A stretch of DNA of 5,246 nucleotides from Deltaproteobacteria bacterium (GTDB lineage: Bacteria > Myxococcota > UBA727 > JABDBI01), in the NCBI GenBank assembly GCA_016764955.1, contig JAESQZ010000123.1, positions 1 to 5,246 on the forward strand, written 5' to 3'. The position numbers and the translations under genes are program-made. Each line of letters begins with the position of its first letter. The stretch's first letter is position 1. Of this stretch, positions 1 through 5,246 are shown in pieces. Below the pieces are notes generated by a model. The model saw only the letters and a list, made by a program, of their open reading frames with translations. It ran no database searches and had not been told where the DNA came from.

Positions 1-1065
1 CAAATTTCTTGCCATATGACTTATACGAACCCTAAGACTCATAGCGAAATCACCAACGCCATTGAGTCAGGAAAGGCGCCTATGTATAATGGCCAAATAG
101 ATGGCGCAGGCCCTCGCTATTGCCCGAGTATCGAAGATAAAGTCATTCGATTTGCTGAAAAAGAGTCGCATTTAATTTTCTTAGAGCCTCAAGGCTTAGA
201 TACTTACGAAGTATACCCCAATGGCCTGACAACTTCTTTGCCACCAGAGACTCAACTCGAATTTTTAAGAACCATGAAAGGCTTAGAGAACGTCGAAGTT
301 ACTCGCTGGGGGTACGCAGTAGAATATGATTTCGTTAAGCCTACTCAACTTAAATCCACTTTAGAAACCCAAGCTATCGAAGGCCTTTATTGCGCAGGGC
401 AAATTAACGGTACAACTGGTTACGAAGAAGCTGCTGCTCAAGGGCTAATGGCAGGCCTTAATGCTGCGATGAAACTTCAAGAAAAAGAACCTGTTATTCT
501 AAGTAGAAGCCAAGCTTATATAGGCGTTTTGATCGACGATTTGGTAACTCTAGGCACCGAAGAGCCGTATCGCATGTTTACCTCTCGTGCCGAATACCGA
601 ATTGTTTTGCGCGAAGATAATGTCTACGCGCGACTTATGGATATAGGTTTACGTACGGGTTTATTGGCGAAAGAACGTTATGAAAATATGCATGTTTTTG
701 AAGAAGCTGCTCGAAAAGAGGGTGCATCACACCTGAATCCTAAAGTTCGTCGAAGAGCTGAAGTCGAGCAAAAATATGCAGGTTATGTAAGTCGCCTTGA
801 AAAAGAGTTGGCTGAGCAAGTGAATCTTGAATCCTGCTTGATTCCTGAAGCTGTTTTCGAAGACCAAATGCCAGGCATCAGCAACGAGGTATTCGAAAAA
901 CTTCGTCAAAATAGGCCCAGAACTCTAGCACAGGCTTCACGTATTAGCGGGGTCACGAAAGCAGCGCAAAATATTCTTTTAGTAGCCATCAAAAAGCATG
1001 AACATATTTCTCCCTCTCCCCTTGAGGGAGAGGGTCGGGGTGAGGGGTTCAATGCCAGAACCTAA
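1..1065 (+). CDS. mnmG: MnmG (GidA), tRNA uridine-34 5-carboxymethylaminomethyl modification enzyme, 5'-truncated by window edge
   Basis: This is the C-terminal 354 residues of MnmG, the FAD- and NADH-dependent partner of MnmE in wobble-uridine modification; it acts in the cytoplasm. The frame is open from base 1 and the first residues (QISCH) still match the family, so the ATG at 16 is internal. Roughly the first 240 residues, including the FAD-binding GxGxxG, lie upstream. Visible family motifs are GPRYCPSIEDK (Cys at visible residue 41, matching E. coli Cys277), GQINGTTGYEEAAAQG (from about 133), FTSRAEYR (193-200), KYAGY (258-262) and QASRISGVT near the end. Two oddities: between FTSRAEYR and KYAGY about 50 residues normally present (judged from the E. 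coli sequence as I remember it) are missing, and the last 18-20 residues are encoded by a palindromic repeat. The stop overlaps the start of mnmE by 14 nt. Identity is certain; whether the shortened form is fully active is unknown. Confidence 0.97.
   Translation, partial: QISCHMTYTNPKTHSEITNAIESGKAPMYNGQIDGAGPRYCPSIEDKVIRFAEKESHLIFLEPQGLDTYEVYPNGLTTSLPPETQLEFLRTMKGLENVEVTRWGYAVEYDFVKPTQLKSTLETQAIEGLYCAGQINGTTGYEEAAAQGLMAGLNAAMKLQEKEPVILSRSQAYIGVLIDDLVTLGTEEPYRMFTSRAEYRIVLREDNVYARLMDIGLRTGLLAKERYENMHVFEEAARKEGASHLNPKVRRRAEVEQKYAGYVSRLEKELAEQVNLESCLIPEAVFEDQMPGISNEVFEKLRQNRPRTLAQASRISGVTKAAQNILLVAIKKHEHISPSPLEGEGRGEGFNART
1010..1047. repeat. GC-rich dispersed palindromic repeat at the mnmG/mnmE junction
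   Basis: CCCTCTCCC (1012-1020) and GGGAGAGGG (1026-1034) form a perfect 9-bp inverted repeat with a 5-nt loop, followed by a G-rich tail GGGGTGAGGG. The pattern belongs to a palindromic repeat type that I recognise from many proteobacterial genomes, where it is often translated as SPSPLEGEGRGEG or LPLPLRERVGVRG. Here the first of these is the actual MnmG tail and the second is the reading in the mnmE frame upstream of its true start. There is no T-run after the stem, so it is not an intrinsic terminator. The outer limits are approximate because only one copy is in the window. Confidence 0.8.
1042..1047 (+). promoter_or_regulatory. Ribosome binding site of mnmE, lying inside the repeat
   Basis: GAGGGG lies four bases upstream of the ATG at 1052 and contains the GAGG core of a Shine-Dalgarno sequence. 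It decides the start: the in-frame ATG at 998 has no comparable site and would add 18 residues of pure repeat translation. The site belongs to the tail of the palindromic repeat, so the neighbouring hairpin (1012-1034) could influence its access. The spacing is a little short, so a register shift using GGTGAGG is possible. Confidence 0.6.
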
Positions 1066-2431
1066 GCGTGACACCATCTGCGCACTCGCGACTCCTCCAG
1101 GACAAAGTGCACTTGCGATTATTCGAGTCAGTGGCCCGGACTCTTTGAGTGTGCTTCATAAAGTTTTTAAGCCTCTGCGAGGCGAGCAGAAGCCTTTTAT
1201 AGCAACTCGTGGCGATGTGTTTGATCTAGACGATGGCATTTGTATATTTTTCCCAGAAGGCAAAAGCTTTACAGGAGAGGCAAGCTTTGAGTTAACCTTG
1301 CATGGAAGTCCTATTATAGTGGAGCAAGTGCTCGAGAAGCTTCACGCTTTAGGTGTTCGAGCAGCTCAGCCGGGCGAGTTTTCGCTACGCGCTTACTTAG
1401 AGGGAAAGCTGGACTTATGTGAAGCAGAGGCCATTGCTGACTTGATTCATGCGCGCTCTGAAGAAGCAGCAAAACTTGCGCTTAGAAATTTGAAAGGCGC
1501 TTTAGCGGACTATCTAGAACCAACGCGCAACACGATTGTTGACATTTTGTGTGAAATCGAAGCTCGTTTGGATTTTCCTGATGAAGAGCTAGGCATAGCT
1601 CATCGAGAGCGCTTCTCTCAGCAGATGCGTACTGCAGAAAGAGTTTTAAAGAAACTTTTGCTTAGTTCGAAGATTGGGCAACGCCTGATGAGTGGCGCTC
1701 GTGTTGCTTTGGTCGGCGTGCCAAATGCTGGAAAATCAATGCTTTTAAATGCTTTGGTGAGTGAAGACAAAGCGCTGGTTCATGATACCCCTGGCACAAC
1801 GCGAGACGTTATTGAGGCTAATTGGATTTTGAGTGGCATCCCAATAACCTTGGTAGACATTGCAGGTCTTCGTGAAGATAAAAACTTAGATCCTGTAGAG
1901 CGCATGGGTATCGAGCGAGCCAAAAAAGAAATCGAGCGCGCTGATTTAATTTTATGGCTTTCTGAGAATACGCATGAAGGTGGATTTTTGCCAAATCACC
2001 TGACAGTGCCAGTGATTAAAATTTTAACGAAACAAGACCATGAGCTTGTCATACCAGCGGAGGCTGGTATCCAGAATACCTCTGAACAAATGCTGGATGC
2101 CAGCCTTCGCTGGCATGACAAAGTAATCCCCATTTCTGCCAAAACAGGTGTCGGCCTTGCGGATCTTGAAAAACATATGGCTCAAATTCTTGGCAGCGGG
2201 GCTGTTGCTACTGAAGAGGCTATGCTGACAAAGGCTAGGCACAAAGAAGAAGTCCAGAAAGCCAAAGAATGCTTACAAGAAGCTAACGAGGCACTTTTAC
2301 GACAAGAGCCTGATGAAATTATAGCTTTTGAGCTAAGAAGCGCAGGTGCTTCTTTAGACCGTCTTTTAGGGAAAAATATCAGCGAAGATGTGCTCGATAC
2401 AATTTTTAGTCGCTTTTGTATCGGGAAGTAG
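1052..2431 (+). CDS. mnmE: MnmE (TrmE), tRNA uridine-34 modification GTPase with an in-frame repeat insertion
   Basis: A 459-residue GTPase (E. coli MnmE is 454) that uses GTP, K+ and a one-carbon folate with MnmG to modify U34 of tRNAs. The start at 1052 gives MPEPKRDTICALATPPG, which matches the family N-terminus. The folate-binding and helical domains follow (RAYLEGKLDL at 113-122). The G domain has G1 GVPNAGKS (222-229, with Asn225 as the expected K+ ligand), G2 GTTRD (248-252), G3 DIAGLRE (269-275, Glu275 matching the catalytic Glu282 of E. coli), G4 TKQD (326-329) and G5 SAK (362-364). The C-terminal FCIGK keeps the conserved Cys (456). Oddities: residues of about 333-357 between G4 and G5 come from a palindromic repeat; G3 is DIAG instead of DTAG, and G4 is TKxD instead of NKxD. 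It overlaps mnmG by 14 nt, which suggests translational coupling. All key residues are present, so it is probably functional. Confidence 0.97.
   Translation: MPEPKRDTICALATPPGQSALAIIRVSGPDSLSVLHKVFKPLRGEQKPFIATRGDVFDLDDGICIFFPEGKSFTGEASFELTLHGSPIIVEQVLEKLHALGVRAAQPGEFSLRAYLEGKLDLCEAEAIADLIHARSEEAAKLALRNLKGALADYLEPTRNTIVDILCEIEARLDFPDEELGIAHRERFSQQMRTAERVLKKLLLSSKIGQRLMSGARVALVGVPNAGKSMLLNALVSEDKALVHDTPGTTRDVIEANWILSGIPITLVDIAGLREDKNLDPVERMGIERAKKEIERADLILWLSENTHEGGFLPNHLTVPVIKILTKQDHELVIPAEAGIQNTSEQMLDASLRWHDKVIPISAKTGVGLADLEKHMAQILGSGAVATEEAMLTKARHKEEVQKAKECLQEANEALLRQEPDEIIAFELRSAGASLDRLLGKNISEDVLDTIFSRFCIGK
2046..2121. repeat. Palindromic MITE-like element inserted in frame in the mnmE G domain
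   Basis: Two 29-nt arms (2046-2074 and 2093-2121) are inverted copies of each other, matching at 26 of 29 positions, separated by an 18-nt spacer. Each arm is itself a hairpin with an 8-bp stem and 4-nt loop: ATACCAGC/GCTGGTAT at 2051-2070 and ATGCCAGC/GCTGGCAT at 2097-2116. On the + strand it reads VIPAEAGIQ ... LDASLRWHDK within MnmE; on the - strand it is also open and reads VMPAKAGIQ ... LDTSLRWYDK. This is the translated signature of a dispersed palindrome found in many proteobacterial genomes. The 76-nt length is not a multiple of three, so a base must have been gained or lost at the ends, or the true boundaries differ slightly. No clear target-site duplication is seen. Confidence 0.85.
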
Positions 2432-2443
2432 TAAATTGGGCTC

Positions 2444-3070
2444 ATGGCCAATCATCCCTATTTAAGGCTTCGTATTGATTCGGAATTCCCTGAACCGCGC
2501 ATGATTGCTCACGCCATTGCTGCTTTAGAGCGGGGTGGAGTGATCGCTTATCCTACTGATACAAACTATGGAATCGGTTGCGGTATTTTTGACAAGAATG
2601 CAATTGATCGTATCTATAAGCTTCGAAATATCAGCAAAGATCATCTGCTTTCGTTTGTAGTCCCAGATCTTTCTGATATTGCCCGATATGCTCTAATCGA
2701 TAGTGACTCCTATCGGACTATGAAGCGCTACTTGCCAGGGCCCTACACGTTTATTTTGAGGGCCACGCTAGAAGTGCCGAAAATATTTCAAAGTAAAAGA
2801 ATGACCGTCGGTATCCGAGTGCCTGATCATCCTGTCACATTAGCGCTTGCTCGAACCTATGGAAAACCAATTGTTTCAACGAGTGCAAAAGTTGGTAGTA
2901 AAACGTTGTTTAGTCCTCAGGAAATTGCTGATCAAATGGGGCGCGATCTCGACTTAATTCTAGATGCGGGTATCTTGACTGGCTCAGATTCCTCTGTGGT
3001 GGACCTAAGTGGCCCCTATCCAGTTGTGATTCGAGAAGGGGCTGGTGATGTGAGTTGGGTGGCAGTCTAG
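2444..3070 (+). CDS. yciO: YciO-like protein of the Sua5/YrdC/TsaC (threonylcarbamoyl-AMP synthase) family
   Basis: A 208-residue single-domain protein of the YrdC fold. The family makes L-threonylcarbamoyl-AMP from threonine, bicarbonate and ATP for t6A37 on ANN-decoding tRNAs. Length and motifs fit the YciO branch best (E. coli YciO is about 206 residues): GGVIAYPTDTNYGIGC (31-46), PGPYTFIL (98-105), GIRVPDHP (123-130) and VVIREGAGDV (194-203). The KxR...K nucleotide-binding signature is present (Lys59, Arg61, Lys65). The SxN motif of true TsaC/Sua5 proteins is replaced by SAK (147-149), and the Sua5 C-terminal extension is absent. The ATG at 2444 lies 12 nt after mnmE and fits the family N-terminus, but its Shine-Dalgarno is poor, so translation may depend on coupling. 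It may be an active synthase, as automatic annotation would say, or a paralogue of uncertain role; a canonical tsaC elsewhere would favour the latter. Confidence 0.88.
   Translation: MANHPYLRLRIDSEFPEPRMIAHAIAALERGGVIAYPTDTNYGIGCGIFDKNAIDRIYKLRNISKDHLLSFVVPDLSDIARYALIDSDSYRTMKRYLPGPYTFILRATLEVPKIFQSKRMTVGIRVPDHPVTLALARTYGKPIVSTSAKVGSKTLFSPQEIADQMGRDLDLILDAGILTGSDSSVVDLSGPYPVVIREGAGDVSWVAV
3067..3070. other. Tail-to-tail overlap of convergent genes sharing CTAG
   Basis: The + strand yciO-like gene ends in TAG at 3068-3070 and the - strand thiolase gene ends in TAG read from 3069-3067, so the palindrome CTAG supplies both stop codons. It sits in the larger 8-bp palindrome GTCTAGAC (3065-3072). 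No stem followed by a T-run is present here, so transcripts from either side must terminate inside the opposing gene or by a factor-dependent route. Confidence 0.9.
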
Positions 3071-4221
3071 ACCGACTCGATTAATACAGAAACTGCTTCC
3101 CCGCCGCCTAGACAAATTGCTGCACAGCCAAGTTTAGCTTGATTGCGTGCCATCACAGAAAGCAAAGTGCAGAGTATACGGGCACCTGAGCATCCAATTG
3201 GGTGCCCTAATGCTACTGCGCCACCCCAGGGGTTTACATGATTAGGATTGAGTTTTAGGGCTTCAATTGCGGCCATCGTAACAGTCGAAAAGGCTTCGTT
3301 GATTTCAAAATAGTCGATGTCGTCTATTGAAATTTCGGCTTTTTTAGCAACACGGCGAATGGCTTCGATAGGAGCAGTTGTAAAGTGAGCAGGATCCTGT
3401 GCGTAGGTTGCCATTGCTTTAATTTTAGCCAATGCTTTGATGCCTCGCCGCTGAGACTCCGCAGCATTCATGAGAATAACAGCAGCTGCACCATCGCTTA
3501 TTTTAGAAGCATTGGCAGCTGTTACGGTGCCTTCTTTGCCAAAAACAGGTTTTAAGAGAGGCATTTTTTCTGGTTTAAAATCAGCCGGCTCCTCGTCATT
3601 TTCGATCTCAACGGGGATAATTTCATCTTTGAACCAGCCAGACTTTTGAGCTTCTAATGCTCGCTCATAAGAGCGCTTAGCAAAAGCATCTTGTTGTTCA
3701 CGGGTGAATTTAAATTCGCTTGCGCATTGGTCACCAAAAACGCCCATATGAGTTTTAGAGTAGGGGTCCAAAAGACCATCTTGCAAAATGGCATCTACAA
3801 CTTGCGAATTTCCTAATCGAAAGCCTGTGCGTGCTTTTGGTAGTAAATAAGGCGTGTTGGACATCGGTTCCATGCCGCCTGCAACAACAATCTGGCTTTC
3901 TCCAAGTTGAATTGATTGCGCTCCAAGCATCACTGCTTTTAGGCCTGAGCCGCAGACTTTATTAATTGTCATACACGGGACCGAATTGGGTATTTCTGCA
4001 CCAAGTGAAGCTTGCCGAGCTGGTGCCTGTCCGGTGCCAGCAGTAAGAACCTGACCCATGATGACTTCTTGAATGTCATTAGAAGTTAAGCCTGCTCGTT
4101 CAATGGCGCTCTTGATGGCTACGGAGCCTAGCTCTGGAGCTGTTTTTTTAACGAAAGCACCTTGAAAACGACCAATGGGCGTGCGTGCACGAGAAACAAT
4201 AACGACATCGTGATGATTCAT
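3067..4221 (-). CDS. Thiolase, probable acetyl-CoA C-acetyltransferase
   Basis: A 384-residue thiolase, slightly shorter than the usual 390-395. Biosynthetic thiolases of the AtoB/PhaA/ThlA type condense two acetyl-CoA into acetoacetyl-CoA, or run the reverse. The nucleophilic Cys is Cys90 in NKVCGSG; the acid/base residues are His340 in GHPIGCSGAR and Cys370 in CLGGG; the NEAF motif is at 308-311. The HMG at 158-160 fits the covering loop of biosynthetic thiolases. The missing residues are mainly around 205-225, a variable loop. The start at 4221 gives MNHHDVVIVSRARTPIGRF, typical for the family, though no good Shine-Dalgarno precedes it. It begins 9 nt after the antiporter stop, so it is probably translated from the same transcript. 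No phaB, phaC, atoDA or other ketone or fatty-acid gene is visible, so the pathway (polyhydroxybutyrate, acetoacetate or beta-oxidation) cannot be assigned. Family assignment is certain; exact substrate is inferred. Confidence 0.93.
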   Translation of the reverse strand: MNHHDVVIVSRARTPIGRFQGAFVKKTAPELGSVAIKSAIERAGLTSNDIQEVIMGQVLTAGTGQAPARQASLGAEIPNSVPCMTINKVCGSGLKAVMLGAQSIQLGESQIVVAGGMEPMSNTPYLLPKARTGFRLGNSQVVDAILQDGLLDPYSKTHMGVFGDQCASEFKFTREQQDAFAKRSYERALEAQKSGWFKDEIIPVEIENDEEPADFKPEKMPLLKPVFGKEGTVTAANASKISDGAAAVILMNAAESQRRGIKALAKIKAMATYAQDPAHFTTAPIEAIRRVAKKAEISIDDIDYFEINEAFSTVTMAAIEALKLNPNHVNPWGGAVALGHPIGCSGARILCTLLSVMARNQAKLGCAAICLGGGEAVSVLIESV

Positions 4222-4230
4222 ATGGCAAGA

Positions 4231-5229
4231 CTATAAGGGAACTGCTTTAAAGTAAAGAATGCCGAGCGCCGCTAAATAGATAAGCAGCATGAGCTGACTA
4301 CCTGGTTCAAATAGTATGGTTGATTTTTCAGCTCGATAAATAATCGCTGCAAGTCCAATACTCATGAGTACAACCGCAAAGAGCGCTGTGATTACATGAT
4401 CTGGATCTGCAAGTGCAAAAAGATTACCGCCTTGAAGTATATCTAGTGGTAACAAAAGAGCCATATTAATAGCGTTTGAGCCAAAAAGATTACCGACAGC
4501 CAAATCAAGAGCACCCATTTTAACTGCAGCCAGTGAAGTAGCTAATTCTGGAAGCGAGGTTGCGAAGCCCACTAGCCAGGTTCCTACAAAAGTATTTCCA
4601 AGCCCTGTGATAGCTGCAATTTCCTTGGCTGACCATGCAAAAATGGGTGCAGAAATTGCTATCATTACAGCCACAAGGGTAAAGCCAAACAGTGCCCTTT
4701 TTAAAGAGAGTTTTGACTTGCTAAGTATTTGGGGCGCTTTATGCTCATTGTTTTTCGCCCGAAAAAGTGAGTGCAAGTAAATACTTCGATTTCCACCTGC
4801 ATATACCAAAAATACAACTAGGGACCCAATGCTAATTCTTGCAATTGAAAGTTCATATTGCAGCAGAATAAAAATAGCTGCTAATGCGGTTAATGCCAAA
4901 GCAAGACCTGCTGTTAAGACATGGTCAAATGCGGCACTATGCAAAACTTTCTTTTTGGGTGACATTAAATCAATAATAGCTAATATGAGCATATTAGCCA
5001 TGCTCGAGCCGAATAGATCGCCTAAAGCCAAATTGGGTGCATTGAAGTAGATAGCTGAGCTATCTGTAATCAGTTCAGGTAATGATGTGGCGCCTGCTAG
5101 CAATATCGTACCGACCCAGATACGCCCAATTTTGGTGTTTTCTGCAATAGCATCGGCATAACGAGCTAACGCGACTGCTGAGAGTACAAGCAGAATTCCG
5201 CTGGCGAAAAAAACAAGTGTAGGTGTCAT
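4231..5229 (-). CDS. CaCA-family sodium/calcium antiporter, inner membrane
   Basis: A 332-residue, very hydrophobic protein with the two inverted alpha repeats of the Ca2+/cation antiporter superfamily, similar in size to E. coli YrbG. Repeat 1 has GATSLPEL (46-53) and GDLFGSSMAN (70-79); repeat 2 has GFATSLPEL (221-229) and GNLFGSNAIN (246-255). Glu52 and Glu228 match the paired acidic ion ligands known from this fold. About ten membrane helices are expected, split by a polar loop at about 155-180 that is rich in Lys and probably cytoplasmic. The likely role is exchange of Na+ (or H+) for Ca2+ across the inner membrane, but ion choice cannot be read from the sequence. Repeat 1 has Asp71 where repeat 2 has Asn247. 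The start ATG at 5229 yields a sensible first helix; only 17 bases upstream are visible, with no clear Shine-Dalgarno, so promoter and operon start are unknown. It precedes the thiolase by 9 nt. Confidence 0.93.
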   Translation of the reverse strand: MTPTLVFFASGILLVLSAVALARYADAIAENTKIGRIWVGTILLAGATSLPELITDSSAIYFNAPNLALGDLFGSSMANMLILAIIDLMSPKKKVLHSAAFDHVLTAGLALALTALAAIFILLQYELSIARISIGSLVVFLVYAGGNRSIYLHSLFRAKNNEHKAPQILSKSKLSLKRALFGFTLVAVMIAISAPIFAWSAKEIAAITGLGNTFVGTWLVGFATSLPELATSLAAVKMGALDLAVGNLFGSNAINMALLLPLDILQGGNLFALADPDHVITALFAVVLMSIGLAAIIYRAEKSTILFEPGSQLMLLIYLAALGILYFKAVPL

Positions 5230-5246
5230 AGTTGAATTATTTTGTC

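Noticed and set aside
16..18. ATG near the left edge as the start of mnmG
   Set aside because: The frame is open to base 1 and the preceding residues still match MnmG; the N-terminal FAD-binding half must lie outside the window.
7..19. 13-nt TCTTGCCATATGA shared with the start of the thiolase gene (4230-4218, - strand)
   Set aside because: One such inverted match is expected by chance in a window of this size, and the two sites are in unrelated contexts (mid-gene versus start codon).
727..909. Antisense open frame opposite mnmG
   Set aside because: It is a short shadow with no recognisable motif and no upstream signals.
1012..1034. Strong GC hairpin as an intrinsic terminator between mnmG and mnmE
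   Set aside because: No T-run follows the stem on either strand, and the hairpin lies inside the coding end of mnmG just before an overlapping gene.
998..1051. In-frame upstream ATG that would extend MnmE by 18 residues
   Set aside because: The extra residues are pure repeat translation (LPLPLRERVGVRG), no Shine-Dalgarno precedes the ATG, and the start at 1052 matches the family N-terminus.
2046..2121. CRISPR array
   Set aside because: There are only two arms, in inverted orientation, each a perfect hairpin, and they lie inside a coding gene; there is no series of direct repeats with spacers.
2024..2451. Antisense open frames opposite mnmE
   Set aside because: They are shadows of the mnmE frame; one contains the reverse reading of the palindromic repeat, which is open on both strands. 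No family resemblance otherwise.
4829..5050. Plus-strand open frame opposite the antiporter
   Set aside because: It is the complement of well-conserved antiporter motifs, with no motif of its own.

Overview
The window reads as an ordinary, gene-dense stretch of a bacterial chromosome, most likely from a proteobacterium. The MnmG, MnmE and YciO-like proteins resemble proteobacterial versions, and both dispersed palindromic repeats seen here are of types common in proteobacterial genomes. I would guess Gammaproteobacteria, but alphaproteobacterial lineages cannot be excluded. Base composition looks moderate (mid-40s %GC by eye, not counted). No RNA gene, CRISPR array, transposase, phage gene or defence system is visible.

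Left half (1-3070, + strand): three tightly packed genes that form a tRNA anticodon-loop modification cluster. The 3' part of mnmG (1-1065, its 5' end lies outside the window) overlaps mnmE (1052-2431) by 14 nt. Twelve bases later comes a YciO/Sua5/YrdC-family gene (2444-3070). MnmG and MnmE together build the 5-carboxymethylaminomethyl group on U34 of certain tRNAs. The third protein belongs to the family that makes threonylcarbamoyl-AMP for t6A37, although the YciO branch is less well defined.

Right half (3067-5229, - strand): a two-gene unit read toward the left. It holds a CaCA-family cation antiporter (5229-4231) and then, 9 nt downstream, a thiolase of the acetyl-CoA acetyltransferase type (4221-3067). 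The two halves converge tail to tail and share a CTAG, so each stop codon is read from the same four bases. There is no room for an ordinary terminator between them. No stretch over 300 bases lacks a gene.

The most interesting feature is that two unrelated palindromic repeats have entered the mnmG-mnmE pair without breaking it. One (1010-1047) forms the C-terminal tail of MnmG and appears to supply the ribosome binding site of mnmE. The other (2046-2121) lies in frame inside the MnmE GTPase domain, between the G4 and G5 motifs, and is predicted to be translated as about 25 extra residues. MnmG also seems to lack about 50 residues in its C-terminal region compared with the E. coli protein. I did not find a wholly new system; the repeat-shaped MnmE-MnmG pair is what deserves a second look.
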